Origin: Perca fluviatilis | Lineage: Eukaryota; Chordata; Actinopteri; Perciformes; Percidae | NCBI RefSeq assembly: GCF_010015445.1 | Contig: NC_053126.1 | Coordinates: forward strand, 21,942,169 to 22,006,168 | Direction of reading: 5' to 3' | Length of the DNA stretch: 64,000 nt | Shown: piece by piece, positions 37,501-51,100 of the stretch | Position numbering within the stretch: position 1 is the stretch's first letter | Layout: the number at the start of each line of letters is the position of its first letter | The notes under the pieces: generated by a model | Database searches by the model: none | The model's input: only the letters and a program-made list of their open reading frames with translations | What the model was told of the DNA's origin: nothing | Translations under genes and position numbers: made by a program

Positions 37501-38582
37501 GGGTCAGCTCAGCAATAAAAAGCATAAAAGATCAAATAGGATGAAATCAAAATAATACATACATTAAAGTGACAATTATATGATAAAGTAACAAAAGCAA
37601 GTAAAAAAAAGTAAAAAGTAAATCCACTCAAGTTTGCTGAGTTGACTCAGAGCTCTTGTCAGTGCAGCCATTTTCGCGCACTAAATTCCTGTATGTCGTG
37701 GATGCCATACACAAAATTCCACAATCCTGAAACATTTCTCACCAACACTGCCTCCTTGACATTACATTAATATAATGAATGCATTAATGATATTAAATAA
37801 GCAAGTATGCTTGTTTCCCATGCACTTGCAACTTGGACACCAACTATTTCGTCACTTTTGGACCCCATGATAAGACAAACCCTTCACACACACTTGCAAA
37901 AGGAGGACGAAAAGATGGGACAAGGATGTGGTTGCGTGCCACAACCAAACATAGCAAGGTAGCTGATCTGGCAGCTTGTTTTCTCTAGCTGTCTCTTTGT
38001 GAAACATGCAGCTGTTTACCGACCGACTAATATTCCCTAACCTTTATCTGTTTGCTGCTTACTGTTGTCTTATGCATATGTGTATTCTTTTGCTGCTGCT
38101 ATTTTGCTTTGCCTGTTTATCTTACTGCTTGGTAATATTTGTTGTCACACATAATGTTTGGTATGAGTGTATGTAAGTAGTGGATGTGTTGGAAATGGAT
38201 GTCTGCTGCTGAATTTTAAACTTCTGACATTTCTCTTTTAGCCCCTACCACCTTCCCTTAAGGGGCGTTGCCTTTTGCCAGGTCACCATTGTAAATAAGA
38301 CTTTAGCGGTCCAGTATCGTCCAGTGCTATCTAACCTATAGAAACGATGGCCAGAGTTACTAAAGTAAAACTCAGTTAGTCAGAAGTAAATTGTTACTTG
38401 GCCTTAACGCTTTGTTGGACAGCACCTTGTCCTATTGTTTTGCCACAGGACTTTGTTTGGAAGAAGTTAAATTATTACTACCTATGTAGAAGCAGAAGTT
38501 GGTGCTGCTGAGGAAGTAAAAAATAGTGAGCTATGGGCAACTTTGAATGTCTGTCCCTTTTGGCAAGACAAGACAAGACAGA

Positions 38583-38607
38583 GCAGACAGACAGACAGAC
38601 AGACAGA
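38583..38607. repeat. (GACA)n microsatellite
   Basis: A short ACAG tetranucleotide run of about six units. Confidence 0.8.
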
Positions 38608-40752
38608 GATACTGCTTCTTTAGTGATGTCTGTGTCTGTCTCCTCTGTCTTGCCTTGCCAAGAGGGACAACCCCCCGCTTCCTCTGGTGAGAGAAATAGT
38701 GTTGAGTATGAGTATGTGTTGAGCACATGGCTGAATTATAGGAGAAAACTATGCAGAAAGGTATGAAAATGTACCCCAACAAAAGAGGCAACTGGTTGAA
38801 AATATTAAACGGTTTGTAGTCAGCCTCAACGGGTTATTAATCTCCTGGCGATAATGGAAGTACATAGCAGTTCCAAATGACGACACAGATGACAAACCTG
38901 CAAAAGAGTGAAGTCAGAGAGGATTAGTGGACTAATGTTCTGTCTCTATTGCTAGTGATTGTGGAACAGAAAGCAGGTCTCAATGCACAAGAGGCTATCA
39001 GTACCTACCAAGGTATAAAAAGGGTAAATCCTGACCTGCATGTTGGGTTGATATAGGTGGTAGCTGCTCAAAATGTGAAGGCTTTGGAGAACTTATTAGG
39101 TTTACCCATAGCACCTGGAGCTCACATTATAAAAATCTCTTGGTTTTCAATGCATGGATTCATCTTGGTTGCATTCATCCCTTATGTTACAATGGTTTGT
39201 CATGGATCTCCATGTAGAATCTACTGTATCTCTATTATGTCAATCAGTGAAAAAAACAACATTTGTATTGCTCAACAGAAGAGTTGGAAGTGAAAGAAGA
39301 GTAAGAGAAGATGAAGAGTAGAAACAGCCAGGCTCCAGTGCACACAGGCTGACGAACCTGTCTGCACTGACCCTGATGAGGTGAGGTAATACAGTGAGTC
39401 CCTGGGCTGATATCACCCATAAGCTCATCATGATGTCTCAACCTTTTTTTCAACGATGCATTTTTCACCCTACTTATACTGCAAAAGAAAAACAGAAAAC
39501 CAGCTCCTTTAAGATAACAACAGGTGTCAGCTTGAGCTGTCAAGGATCTTTACAGAAACCTCTTAGTGCAACAACACCAAACAACTAAAAGACACCAATC
39601 GTTGTCACTATGGAATACACTTCTTGAAACTCAGAGGCAATCCCCTTGAGATGACTCACAGCAGAGACCAGTGGAAGTTGGAGAAGCATAACTGACCTAG
39701 GCAGTCCCCTTCTGTATTTTTTCCATAGTCTGTGGCTTTCTGCTGCTTCAGAAAGCAGTTCTGTGGTGTTAGGGTTCCAGTGTACAGTATGGCACATAAT
39801 AATTTTTTTATCCTGACTTTAGCGTTTAAGGCAGTGCATCCATCAGGCAATGGAAATGCAAAATTAGTAAACCTTTACTGGTACTTCTGTTTAGTATTGA
39901 AAAACTGTGATTTGAACAATCCAATGCATTAGAAGAGCCATTGTAATTACTATACAATTCACAAGTGTTGTTGAGAGACTTGTTGGTTGTTGACCATTGG
40001 TACCTTAACCTGGTCCTCTGTTTTCGGGTCTATTTATCTGCAAGAGGAAGTTCAGGACACAAGAGGCCATAACACTATATAACACAGACCTGTCCTCCCA
40101 CGATCCCACTTCAAAACCTGCTTGAGGTCTTTAATCGATGTCAGCATGAGTTCTGGCAATTATCTGGCACCCTGCTCTGGCAATTAAAATATATAAATAT
40201 AATTTGTAACCAGAAACTGTCAAACCTGCTTTTATCAACAACATATTAAAATATGTTATTATGCTATCAATGTGATTCATTTTTAGGTACAGCTTGGTGG
40301 AAACAGTGGCTTTCTTGGCACTATTTTTCTTGCAAATAAACTTCTAACAAATTATGTGGCTTTTGGCTCCTAATGTTATTCTTAAAAACATTAAATTAAG
40401 ATGTTGACTCATTTTGCCTTATCAAGTTAACACCCATGGTTAGTCACTCTTAATCTCACTCTGTGGGCTCTTCTCCCCTCCAGCATTTCTCGATCTACTT
40501 TATTTAATATGTCTGCACATGTGTTATGTTTAGATGCATGTAGCTACTCAAAGTGCTTTATAGTATGCATGTGTGAAAGCAAGTGCCTCAGTGTGTTTTG
40601 TGTGCACTTGCAAGAGCGGATAATTTGCCCCATATACAAGATATATTGTAATGCCAGCGCCTGTTTCAGAGAAAACAAGGTCTCTGGTCTGACAGTAGCT
40701 TCTGCCGCCGGCCGAGCTTTGAGTTCTCTCTTCTCTCAATCCCATTTGTTTA

Positions 40753-40830
40753 ACTCTCTCCTCTCCTCTCCTCTCCTCTCCTCTCCTCTCCTCTCCTCTC
40801 CTCTCCTCCTCTCCTCTCCTCTCCTTCCTC
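40753..40830. repeat. (CTCTC)n pentanucleotide repeat
   Basis: About fifteen CTCTC/CCTCT units with one three-base slip near 40807. Confidence 0.93.
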
Positions 40831-42449
40831 TATTTGCATCCCTGTCCTCTTCTGTTATGTGTCTCAGCCTCTCTCTGTGCTCCGCTGTGACAGTTAACAG
40901 AGGTCACTGTTTACTCTCATTTATCAGTCAATCATAACCAGCTGCAGGGTTCCAAACACAGCTATTTTTCCATCCTCCATAATTCTTTTACCATCACTGT
41001 TTCCAGAACAGTGACAAAGACAATGACAAATACTTATCTGGAGTTAATTCATAACACTATGTAGGATATGTTTTTTTATTTTATATTATTTCTCAGGGAA
41101 ATATGTGATGACTGACAATATATTATTTTTGTCAGTGTGACAAGTTATTATGGGGCTGGGAATACATTATTATGTGGTCAGTGTAATAAACTCTTGAGAA
41201 TTATGATTTTGTCCATTTGGTAAATTGGTAGATATAAGGAGTGACAAGATCTTATTACTATGTCAGTGTGATAAAATCTCTGATGGAGATCACTAAATGC
41301 TTAGCAGGAACAATAGTCTTGAATGCTCTCTTAATGTGACCCTTTTTAGATGTGGATTCCAAACGTTTTTTCTAAATCTTGTCAGTCTTAATCGTTGCCC
41401 TCCATTATCATAGTAAAAAGCACATAATCAAATTTGGATTCACTTAAGCTGAGGTAATTCAAGTGCCCCTCCACCCTTATTTTCCAAACCCATCTGATTG
41501 CCGTAATTAGCATTTTTATGAATAAATAAAAGTTTAATCAGAGCTATTTTTTACAAAGCGTGCACTTAGAAATGTTTTTGAGGCAAATGCATGTTGAATT
41601 TCCATACCAAAGTTTAGAATAAGACGTGAATGTTCTCTGTGCTGTGTGCCCCATTAGGTCTTGTTTGGGCACAGTCTGTGGGAATGATTAATTCATCAGC
41701 GTACTGTCTTTAAATGAAGTGAAGGTGCCTGCCTCTATCTTGACAACAGAACTCACAGTATGAGGACGTCCTTCTGGACTAAAGTGATTAATTCACAAGC
41801 TTCCTGTTTAACCACATAACCACTGACTCTTTTTTTCAGTGCATTTGAACAACAGGATATGCAAACAAGTAGTTTGAAGAAAGAAAGGGAATCGATGATT
41901 GTCGATCCTGAAAAACTCAGCTATACTGTACATCACACAGAGAACAAGAGTCAAAAGCACACACTGTTCACTCTGTTCATTTATTATGAGCAGGCCCATA
42001 TGCAATGAACATCTTGAGGGGCAGAGGGATGACTTGCCTTACATAACTGCTAAAGTTGGCACTGTCTCAGCAGTAGAGAGAGAGAGACCCTAATGCAGGG
42101 GTTCACACATGTTCAACTCATTAACCCGAAGGATTACACACAGACAATCTTCTTATTACATTGTCTGTTAGATTTGATGATATTTTTGTTGATGGATGTG
42201 ATTTGATACAGAACTGTACATCTGAATATCAAAACTACATTCCTACATTCTTTCACTGGTTGATGTACAGATTCAATTATAACTGAATTACAGTTTTCTT
42301 CATTTTGTTGGGCGAGTCCCCTCTGGGAACAAATCAAGGACCCCAAAGGGCTCCCTGAGGAACATCACATTGAAAACAACCACTTGGTTACAATGTCTAA
42401 AATGTATTCCCGATCGTCCGCGGAGGGTCCTCATTATCCTACCAATGAT

Positions 42450-42570
42450 GTTACCATAAAACACAGAAACATTTTTATGTGCCCCCTCTCTGCTTATATG
42501 AGGCCTGCCGGAATATCATAATCTAATCTTGACTCCAATAAGACTGTCTTTCTAACTAGATCATGGCCTC
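42450..42570 (+). promoter_or_regulatory. Candidate duplicated non-coding block, copy 1
   Basis: Contains TTACCATAAAACACAGAAAC, TTTTTATGTGCCCC and ATCATAATCTAATCTTGACT then CAATAAGA. The same series of phrases recurs in order at 42850-42985. It lies 0.8 kb upstream of the proposed syt3 promoter. Function inferred from repetition only. Confidence 0.3.
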
Positions 42571-42612
42571 TGTATACCTCAGCTGCTCTTCTCATTGAGG
42601 TTTCCATGGTGC

Positions 42613-42645
42613 CCACACGCACACAGACACACACAGACACACACA

Positions 42646-42700
<55 letters not shown>
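42613..42700. repeat. (CA)n microsatellite
   Basis: ACACAG units turning into pure AC, about 88 bp. Confidence 0.95.
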
Positions 42701-42703
<3 letters not shown>

Positions 42704-42849
42704 AAAGCCATGTCCTTTTTTGGCTCAGAGCCGAACATTGGCCCTCCATTCCATCTCTGCTCTCCACCGCCTGACATCCAAGCAACACCTCCTCCTCACA
42801 CTCCCCCATCCCCACCTCCACTTCCACCTCCTCCTCTCATCCCAGGGAC

Positions 42850-42985
42850 GCTACCATAAAAAGGAGGAACATTTTATGTGGCCCCACAATCCACCCACCA
42901 CCACCACCTCTCCAGGGGCATCTACAGGAGTATTATTATCTAATCACAGTTTTAATAAGATCAAACAAGATCCCGGGCCCTTCTA
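42850..42985 (+). promoter_or_regulatory. Candidate duplicated non-coding block, copy 2
   Basis: CTACCATAAAAAGGAGGAAC, ATTTTATGTGGCCCC, ATTATTATCTAATCACAG and TTAATAAGATCAAAC follow the same order as copy 1. It lies about 330 bp upstream of the TATA box at 43309. Confidence 0.3.
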
Positions 42986-43308
42986 ACCAACCCATGTGCC
43001 CTCCAGGCTGAAAGGGCCATTATCCTCCACACTATCCCCCGACCCCCCTCACCCCATCCCCCCCAAACACAAACACCCCAGCACACACCACCTCGCCCTC
43101 TCTGGCGTTCTCTCTACATGCCCCACATACATCAGCATGTCTTTAGCACAGGCAGGGCTGTACAGGCAGTGAGTGGAGAGACAGAGTATTAGTATTCAGA
43201 GCACAGGGAGGAAAAAAGGAGAAGGAGCGAGCGAGCAACCGAGTGAGAGAGTGAGAGGGAGGGGATAGTGAAATAGAGAGGAGGAAAAAACACAAGGAGG
43301 GGGGAAAA

Positions 43309-43316
43309 TATAAAAG
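43309..43316 (+). promoter_or_regulatory. Candidate TATA box of syt3
   Basis: TATAAAAG in purine-rich DNA, 308 bp before the donor at 43624, would give a start near 43340. Inferred from motif and position. Confidence 0.4.
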
Positions 43317-43339
43317 AGGAACACAGGAAACGGGAGGGA

Positions 43340-43422
43340 AAATCGAGGAGGGAAGTATCATATTGTTAATTTCGCTCTCAGTCTACCATCCCGGTAGCGG
43401 GGCTTACTGCTCGGTGCGTCTT

Positions 43423-43500
<78 letters not shown>

Positions 43501-43623
43501 GCGGTGGACAGCGCGAAAGAGGGCGGAATGCCCCTTTACAAGCGTCGCATCTGACTAAAACAGCGGAGAAGCTCGTAAATCGGAAATTGGACAGAGGGAG
43601 ACAGTGATTTCTGCAACGCCAAG
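43340..43623 (+). other. syt3: Putative syt3 5' untranslated exon 1
   Basis: A GC-richer block (GCGGTGGACAGCGCGAAAGA and so on) ends in the consensus donor AAG|GTAGGA. It contains a long (GA)n run and no in-frame link to the coding exon, so it would be 5'UTR. The next acceptor on this strand with a matching role is at 51571. The connection is an inference. Confidence 0.45.
43424..43497. repeat. (GA)n microsatellite inside the proposed syt3 5'UTR exon
   Basis: A pure GA run of about 70 bp, 85-155 bp downstream of the likely transcription start. Confidence 0.95.
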
Positions 43624-44294
43624 GTAGGAAGATATCCCCTTCGTTACTCCTGTACCAGCATGCATTCGGCTCTGTAATATGCGATGTGTGCGTTCTTCGC
43701 ATCATATCTCTTTGATCCTGCATCCCGCACTGGGCTCTGCTGAATATACCCTAAATCTAGCAGCATGTGTCTGTTTTCTATAAATATTTAATGTAGCCTA
43801 TATTATTTGTGCATCAACCAGGCTCTTCTATATTGCATTCTGCCATTGGTAGATATGTTTCGAGCATATAATGGGATGCATGTTGTGTGGAGTCTGTACA
43901 AGATATATAGGCTGTACTAGCCTCTACAACAGATAAAAGGCTCGTATCTGTATCACAACTGTATCAATGGCAGCTATCCTCACTGATGATGATCATTTAA
44001 CTTTTTTCTCCACGCAAACGCTATTAGATATAAGATGAACAGACAGTTAGGGTGCGCGCACGAGCACGCAGAAAACACACAGAAGACAGGTTGACGTGCG
44101 TAAGACGTGCGTAATTCGCCCTCCACCCCACCCACACCCGCACCCCACCCCCCCCTACCATCAAAGGCACAGTTGCGCTGGCTTGCCACAGAGAACCATA
44201 TTTATGCAAATGGTCAAAAAAAAAAAAACATTGAGACACACTTACTCACCGACTCCGAAATAGCGGTAGGTGAAAAATGAAGTGAGGGCGGTTA

Positions 44295-44305
44295 TGTGTG
44301 TGTGT

Positions 44306-44394
<89 letters not shown>
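44295..44394. repeat. (TG)n microsatellite
   Basis: A TG run of about 100 bp with one TA interruption. Confidence 0.97.
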
Positions 44395-44395
<1 letters not shown>

Positions 44396-46595
44396 TTACA
44401 CTCCTTGTCTGTAAATAGGTCCCGCTCTGCAGCTACATTGGCTGTGCAAGAGACAGGAAGAGCAGCACCAATAGCCCAGGGTTCCTGGCTGGCCACTTGC
44501 TCACTATTTCCTGTCCCATATAGACAATTTAGACACTTGCTTCAACAGGCCCACAGTGGTGAAAAGGTGTGAGAGCCTGAACAGCAACCTTTGATATGTG
44601 TGAATGTGGGATAGAAATAGAGATAAAAGGAGACTGCGTGTCTGCTTGGATGTAAAGGGGGGTTGGATTTCATGTTTATAGAGATATATGGTCTTAAGCA
44701 GATATTAAGGCCCGCTCTCCCCCACCTTATGTTATTTATTTGCTGAAAGGGTGTTCAGGAGCTGAAAGGGTGTCCAGGAGCTATTATAGGAACAACCTCA
44801 AAGCTGAGGCTCGGCAAAGCTATTACCTCTAGTCAATAGACATTAATATCCCCACGCTCAATCTTGGCCTTATACGGCGCTGTCTCTGTCCTGGCGAAAC
44901 ACAGTAATGCTCCACTGGAGTAACCAAAAAGATGTGTTGTAGTAGCCCTATCTGTTTACCCCTGTGCATCAATCTGTCACAGCCGAATGAGCAGAGAGGA
45001 GCGATGATAGCATTGTCTCAGGCAGACAATGCTGTGGCCTTGAAAAGAAGCGATGCAAAACAAAAAGGAGGATATGCCAGCGCCGGTGGGGAGAGGTCAT
45101 GACCTCTATGAATCAGGGATAGTTCTGACAAATGGCGGATGATCTAAGGGTACATGAGTACATCGATTTGAGATGGTACCCAACATGATATGGCCCAGCA
45201 GGGTATAGCAGAGCAGACAGCATCAAAGTCTGGAATAGAGCCATTCGCCAGTCTGTAGAGAAATGACACGTTATTAAAGGAAATACTCTTACTGTAATGC
45301 AAAAATTGGCGCAAACATGCAGACATGGGAAGTGTGAAATTCACTTAAACTCTTAAGCAAATTTGCAGACAGAAACACAAAACAACAAAAGAATCAGGGC
45401 AAGGATGAGAGTTTCAATAAAAAGATGACTTCCAGGTAAAGATGAAAACAAAAGGAAGACCGTGACAGTAGATATGAGGACTTGAAAGCAGGTTCAATGA
45501 GATCTGACTGAAACATCCTATTAGGTATATCCAATGAATTAATCTCCTTTGTCTATAGAAGCATTATGTTCTCCCACAAAAAAGGGTCTAACTGTTCTCA
45601 GTTCAATTTTGCTGTTATAAAATTGTTTAGTTTCTCTCCTTAAAAATTGTTATTCATTTTAGCAATAAACAGTAATTCCTATTAGAGAGGAGGTGAGACT
45701 GAACATACTTTTATTAAGAGAATAAAGATATGATTTTAAATTAAATTCAGAAGAACCTCAAGGTACTACTACTACTACTTCTACTACTGTTCCCACTGCT
45801 AATAATATTGATCCAGTTACATCTGAACTGGAAAAGCTACGATTGTAGCAGACTCACATTTCACGTATTTTACAAAGACAAACATAATTTGACTAGAAAA
45901 TGAAATCCCAAATGATGATATGGGATTGCAATAGATCACAGGTTTGTGGTAAGCATCTGAATGTCTTCTACTTCTTATTCAGCAGACAGCAGCGTTTCAA
46001 ATGCCTTATCACTGTAATTCCCAAACCCAGCTGAGGTGTGTGATTCATCCCTCGGAGACAGATTGCACATACAGATTTCAGATTTCACTCGCACAGTCTA
46101 ACATGATCCTTGTTACTGAAAAACCTGCCCCCCTGGGTTTTATCAAATTCACATTCATCCTGCTCGAGGAGTTTGTTTGTAGCTGTTCGGTGAAATTTCT
46201 GAACAAGAGATAAAACCACTGGAATTCTTGTTTGAGAAGTCCTGAGCCAAAAAAATAAGAAATCCAATACAACTACTCTAAAAGAAAAAGTGAGGGGGTG
46301 TATTCAATACTAGATAAATATTTATTGGTTGTATGCCCCAGCAATAAGAAATGGGAGTACTGTGTCGAGATTTCTTCCTCACTTTTTGGATGTGCTTCCT
46401 CACTCAAATTTATATTGTGTTTGTTGGATTTTTCTTTCTCAGCTCTCTGTGCACCTGAGGGACGCTCCAAATCTGTCCTTCCTGTGCAAATACAAGAATG
46501 ATCCCTTCATTATAAGGGGATACAAATATAAACGCCTCATCTGCTTCATCGCCTGTAAGCTAGATTGAGGATGTTACGGCTGGAGTGAGCCATTA

Positions 46596-46690
46596 AAAAT
46601 TAGACATTTAGCTGATGCTCTTATCCTTAGTGATTAACAGGAAGGGCCGACCAGGGGCTCAGTGTCTTACTCAAGGACACCTGTGTAGGG
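46596..46690 (+). repeat. Short fish interspersed repeat fragment
   Basis: AGACATTTAGCTGATGCTCT then TATCCTTAG and GTCTTACTCAAGGACAC, a familiar high-copy fish repeat pattern. Confidence 0.5.
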
Positions 46691-46959
46691 CTAAACTCGT
46701 AGCCTCTTTCTGACTGATTTACCCTTGAATTTGGGTTTATATCTATTGATTCTTATTTGTAAGTCTAATCTTTCTTTGTGGTGCAACTGGCCTTTTCCCA
46801 AAAGATATATCTTATGATCTGATTGGCCAGCTTCTCCCATGATTGGGCACTGATGCTGATGTGATTCACTGATGTGATTGGCAGGATCTCTGTATACTGA
46901 TTCTCCCTTTTCCGTAGTGTGATAATACTGTGACCTTGCATGCTGTCATATCTTCTCAG

Positions 46960-48152
46960 CCCAATTGAACAATAACCTCACGTGAATCAGCCTCTTATCC
47001 CACCCTGTACACAACCATTTTTAACCATAACTAGTCAATGCAAAGCACCTCATGAATGCTGATCAGTATGTAAATGGCCTGGCATTTGTTCTTTACGCCG
47101 AATCATGACAACTGAGCCAACTGTATTTGGACCGGGATGGCGCGGTTCCGGCGCGTTGCCCTCTCTACTGGACCCAATTCAGTACATAGATCCAAGAGCT
47201 CAGCTTTAGGGAATTTAAATCGGCATATTAGCCAGTCATCGTCATGGTCCCTGAAGTTTCTTTCTCTACTATTTCTTCCATTGGCGTAGTCCTCCTGCAG
47301 GGCCATCATGCAGCATTACACACGGGTTCACCGCAGTATTTATATGTTTACAACAATTTGTGATTGTAGACACCTTGCCAAAATCACAGCATCAACTAGT
47401 GGTATCCCTCACCCCGAGATACAATTTGAAGACGAAAGTCTCAGGGAAACACACTTTTCTTTATGCAGGTTTGGTCATGAACAGTATTAAAGGTCGGACC
47501 GATAACGTTCGGACATTAATTGTAACGATTGCGCGAGAGTTTAACGGCTGTATTTTCAGACTTTGACATTTGATGATATATGCACAGTATTAAAGACAGA
47601 TATTTTGTTATTTACACTGTGTTCTGCAGTTATCTAATGGTAGGGTATTTGATACTATCCTGTATTCTATGCAGTCGGGCCATCTCCTCCTCCTGCTCTC
47701 TGTAGCGGACAATGTGATGGTGAGACAGCGCCGATTAAATATTAAGAACAAATTTTGATTTAAGATTTAAGTTGGATTTTACAAGGTCTTCATGGAACAA
47801 GTATCACTCAGTAAAAGCGCAAATAACACTGCTGGATTTAATTTTCATGATAACGTGGATGATATGGAGTGAAGAAATGTGCGTGAGACATCAATACTTG
47901 AAAATATTAAGAGTAATCGTTATTCCCACATTTATTTTCTGCAGTCTGACTTCAATTCACCACCTCACCATCTGTGTCACCAATTCCCATTGTCTCCAAA
48001 ATCCGCGTACGCATGGGTCAGAGTTTGCGTGGAGGAACACACATTCTCCCGTCAAGTTTGTTTTTTATAAATAACAACCTTCACGTGGGAAGTGGCATAC
48101 GCACATTTTCAGCCCCATTTTGTGCGTATGCCACGTTCATAAATGAGACCCC
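46960..48152 (-). mobile_element. PIF-Harbinger remnant with HARBI1-like N-terminus (different family)
   Basis: The minus-strand ORF 47103-47309 encodes FRDHDDDWLICRFKFPKAEL then LDLCTELGPVERATRRNRAI, resembling the start of HARBI1-type transposases. The right end carries GTGCGTATGCCACGTTCATA and AAATGAGACCCC, a terminal sequence I associate with fish Harbinger elements. No matching left terminus (GGGGTCTCATTT) was found, so the left border is a guess and the copy is probably truncated. Confidence 0.55.
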
Positions 48153-51100
48153 AGGTCTGTGTTGTGGTGTATTTGTTCCCTGAGAGTATTGATCCCAGGC
48201 AGAACAGCAGTCAATGGAGCGTCTGTGGGAGGTTTAGTGTTGCTCTGTACACTACAGTAGGAATGTGCATCTCTGGGCATGGTGATATCTGAGTGGAATG
48301 ATTCGTCAACATGTTTCCGAAGGCATATTTATCCCTGAATAACCAGCCTCTGTAAATATTTAACTTGTTGTAAATTGCATCCCCAAACCCTTTATTAATA
48401 TTGTTGCTGTGTCACCCCTCGCCGCCAGCTTCCTATGTTTTTCTTCTGCCCTTCTCTGCTCCACTTTTTTTGTTCTCTTTTTTTGTCTGTCTGGCCCTCA
48501 ATTTATTGTCAGCATCTCTTATATCCCTCTTCCTCTGTCTTGCTACACAATCGTTCTTTCTGTCTGTCTCCTCAATTTCTTCTTTGCCTCTCCCTCCCTC
48601 CTGATGCTCTCACTGGCATTTGAGTGGCCAGTTTTGCGCCAGACAGCCATTCCTCAGATTGCGATATCCTGGGTTTAAAGTCACTCAGACAGATTTACTA
48701 TCTTAATGGGAGTGTGTGTGTGTGGGGGGGGGGGGGGCTGGTATAGGATGTAAGGTCTGGATGGCGTTTTGACTCGCTAATTTCTGACTCATTTTTCTGC
48801 AATAGGCTGAGCTGAGACAGATAAAAAGACTCTGCATTATCGAAGTTTTTTTTTTAGCTTGACATACTATCCTAATGTGACAATCAGCTTCTCAAAAGAG
48901 ACAGTGACAGAGGGCTAACAAGGGAGGAAATGTGTGTATCTGTCTTCAAGAGGAGAGGGAGAAAACTAGAAAGGGAGTGGATCCATGTCTTGTTTCGGAA
49001 CTTGTTCAGAGTGAAATATGTCTTTGCCTAATGCAGTGATTGATTGATTGATGGATGGTAGACAGATGGACATGTAAGGAGTACTTTGCTAGGGAGGTGC
49101 CACTCAATGCACAAAGACTGATGCTGACATTTCCCAGAACAACATACATCAAATGATCAATAGTCCTTACCCTGTCCGACGAGGCACCTTGTTTGAGAAA
49201 TAGGTCCACTGCATCACAAGGACAAATCAGCTCAGTGGAAAAGGGAGCTGACCTCTCTCCATGAACATTGTTTTGCCAGTGATTTATTTTCCAACCACAT
49301 CACAGCTTGTACAAGATGTTTGGCAGGACATATTCAATACCAAGGTTTTTGCAATGGATCTGTATTATTAGACACAACTTTGCATAGGTTCTTCTCAGTC
49401 AGAGTCCCTGGAGACTCGCAGAGTGTGAGAAATTGGAGTTTGGGCATTGACCTGCTTTTATTTAGACAGAATGAGTTCAAAAATAAAGACAGTATATTAA
49501 AGAAGTCTAGTTTCTCTTGGATGAAAGGACAAGGAGCACAGGCAGTCACACTTAATACATGGAATTATAACGCAATCTGATGTGTTAGGAGATTTTGTAG
49601 TCCTCCAAACCTTGGTGAGGTTTTGCAGTTTGTTGGTGTCTCTTCACCTTATTGACTGATTCTAATTGTTTTCCAGGGGATGTCGGAGAGCTTCAAGAGA
49701 GTCTCCACAAATCCGACAGTGGGTTCAAATCCATGCTGATGTGTTGGCAAGACCACGAAAAAATGATGCATTCCAGTTGGAGCTAAATGACTAAGAGCTC
49801 AACTCTTTTCACAACTTGAAGACAAGAAAAAATGCTACTTGTCTACAGGCTCCTGTTTGTAGTCTTGGAAACATTAGGAAAATAACAAGCTAAAGGTTAT
49901 GCATGTACTGCAGGCATAACTCTGCATTCCCCAGCCAAATCTATTTGCAAAGTAAATTTAGTGTCTCCGCTCTGGCTTGCAAAGTCGACATGGCCCAAAA
50001 CCTCAAGAGTCAAGTTCAATAAAGGTAAAAACACATAAACCATAGCTTTATGACATATTGCTTTCATTTGTTTTGCTTCTATAGTACAACAGATCTATGT
50101 GAAGCTAAATCTGAGGTAGCTGGTGGTTCATCCAGGCAATAGATTGAATATGTTGAATTATTACAAAAAAAAAAAATGCTTAAAAAAAAAGAGAAACCAC
50201 TACTCCAGTCTTCTTCACACTCACAGTGTTTGTAGTTCCTTCATCATATTTGTGTTTTAGGGACTCATCACAAGACAGCTCATAATTATCTAAATTGCTC
50301 TGTAATTACAGTAAAGAGTGTTTTGCTTTGAAATATAACATGTTTCAGGATGATTGACCCATTGGTCAGTTTTAGACACCAAAATCATCACTGTTTCCCC
50401 TGGAGATCATTGCCAGTACGGTTCCTTGTAATTAAGTTTGCACCAGGTTGAGTGAGTACTGAAGCATCTGGCATAGAATAGAATTGAATAGAAATTGAAA
50501 ATTAGGCTTTTACGGGTAGTGTGTCCATTTTTACATTTTGAAATTACAATAGTAACTCAGTACAGTCATTGTAACTAGGTTTGTTTTTGGATACACTATT
50601 TTAGCTACACAAAGTCACCCATCAATTACCTCCTTCACTTCCCAAAAGAGGGGGTAAATGTATCCTACATAATTCAAAACGGGGTTTATTTATTTATAGT
50701 ATATTTAAACTTGCATTAGGTGATACTTTCAATATTAACATTAATTAAATGAAATGAAATATGAAAGGGTTGCTAGTGCCGAACCCACTGAAGAATCAAC
50801 ACCTCTGAACAACTTTGCAGCTCCACATAGCTTTCAGCTACTTTTTAATTTGATTCAAAATACTCTATGCATACCTCAAGGGTAGGTTAAGGCTCATTAA
50901 GGAACTGGTATAGTTCTTCTGGCCACACATGGTGATTTTATTTGCCCAGAAGCCTTCTGCTGCCCCCCATTTTGCAATGGAGATAAATGGAAATAATTTT
51001 TTGGTCTTCAAAGCACTGAACATGTAATGTTTAACAAATTGCAATAGCAATGTGCCCTTGCAGAAATTACGCCCTGGTAAATGAGGCTAATCTACAGACC

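Noticed and set aside
40509..40937. 142-codon plus-strand ORF
   Set aside because: Its body is the CTCTC pentanucleotide repeat giving Leu-Ser-Ser strings.
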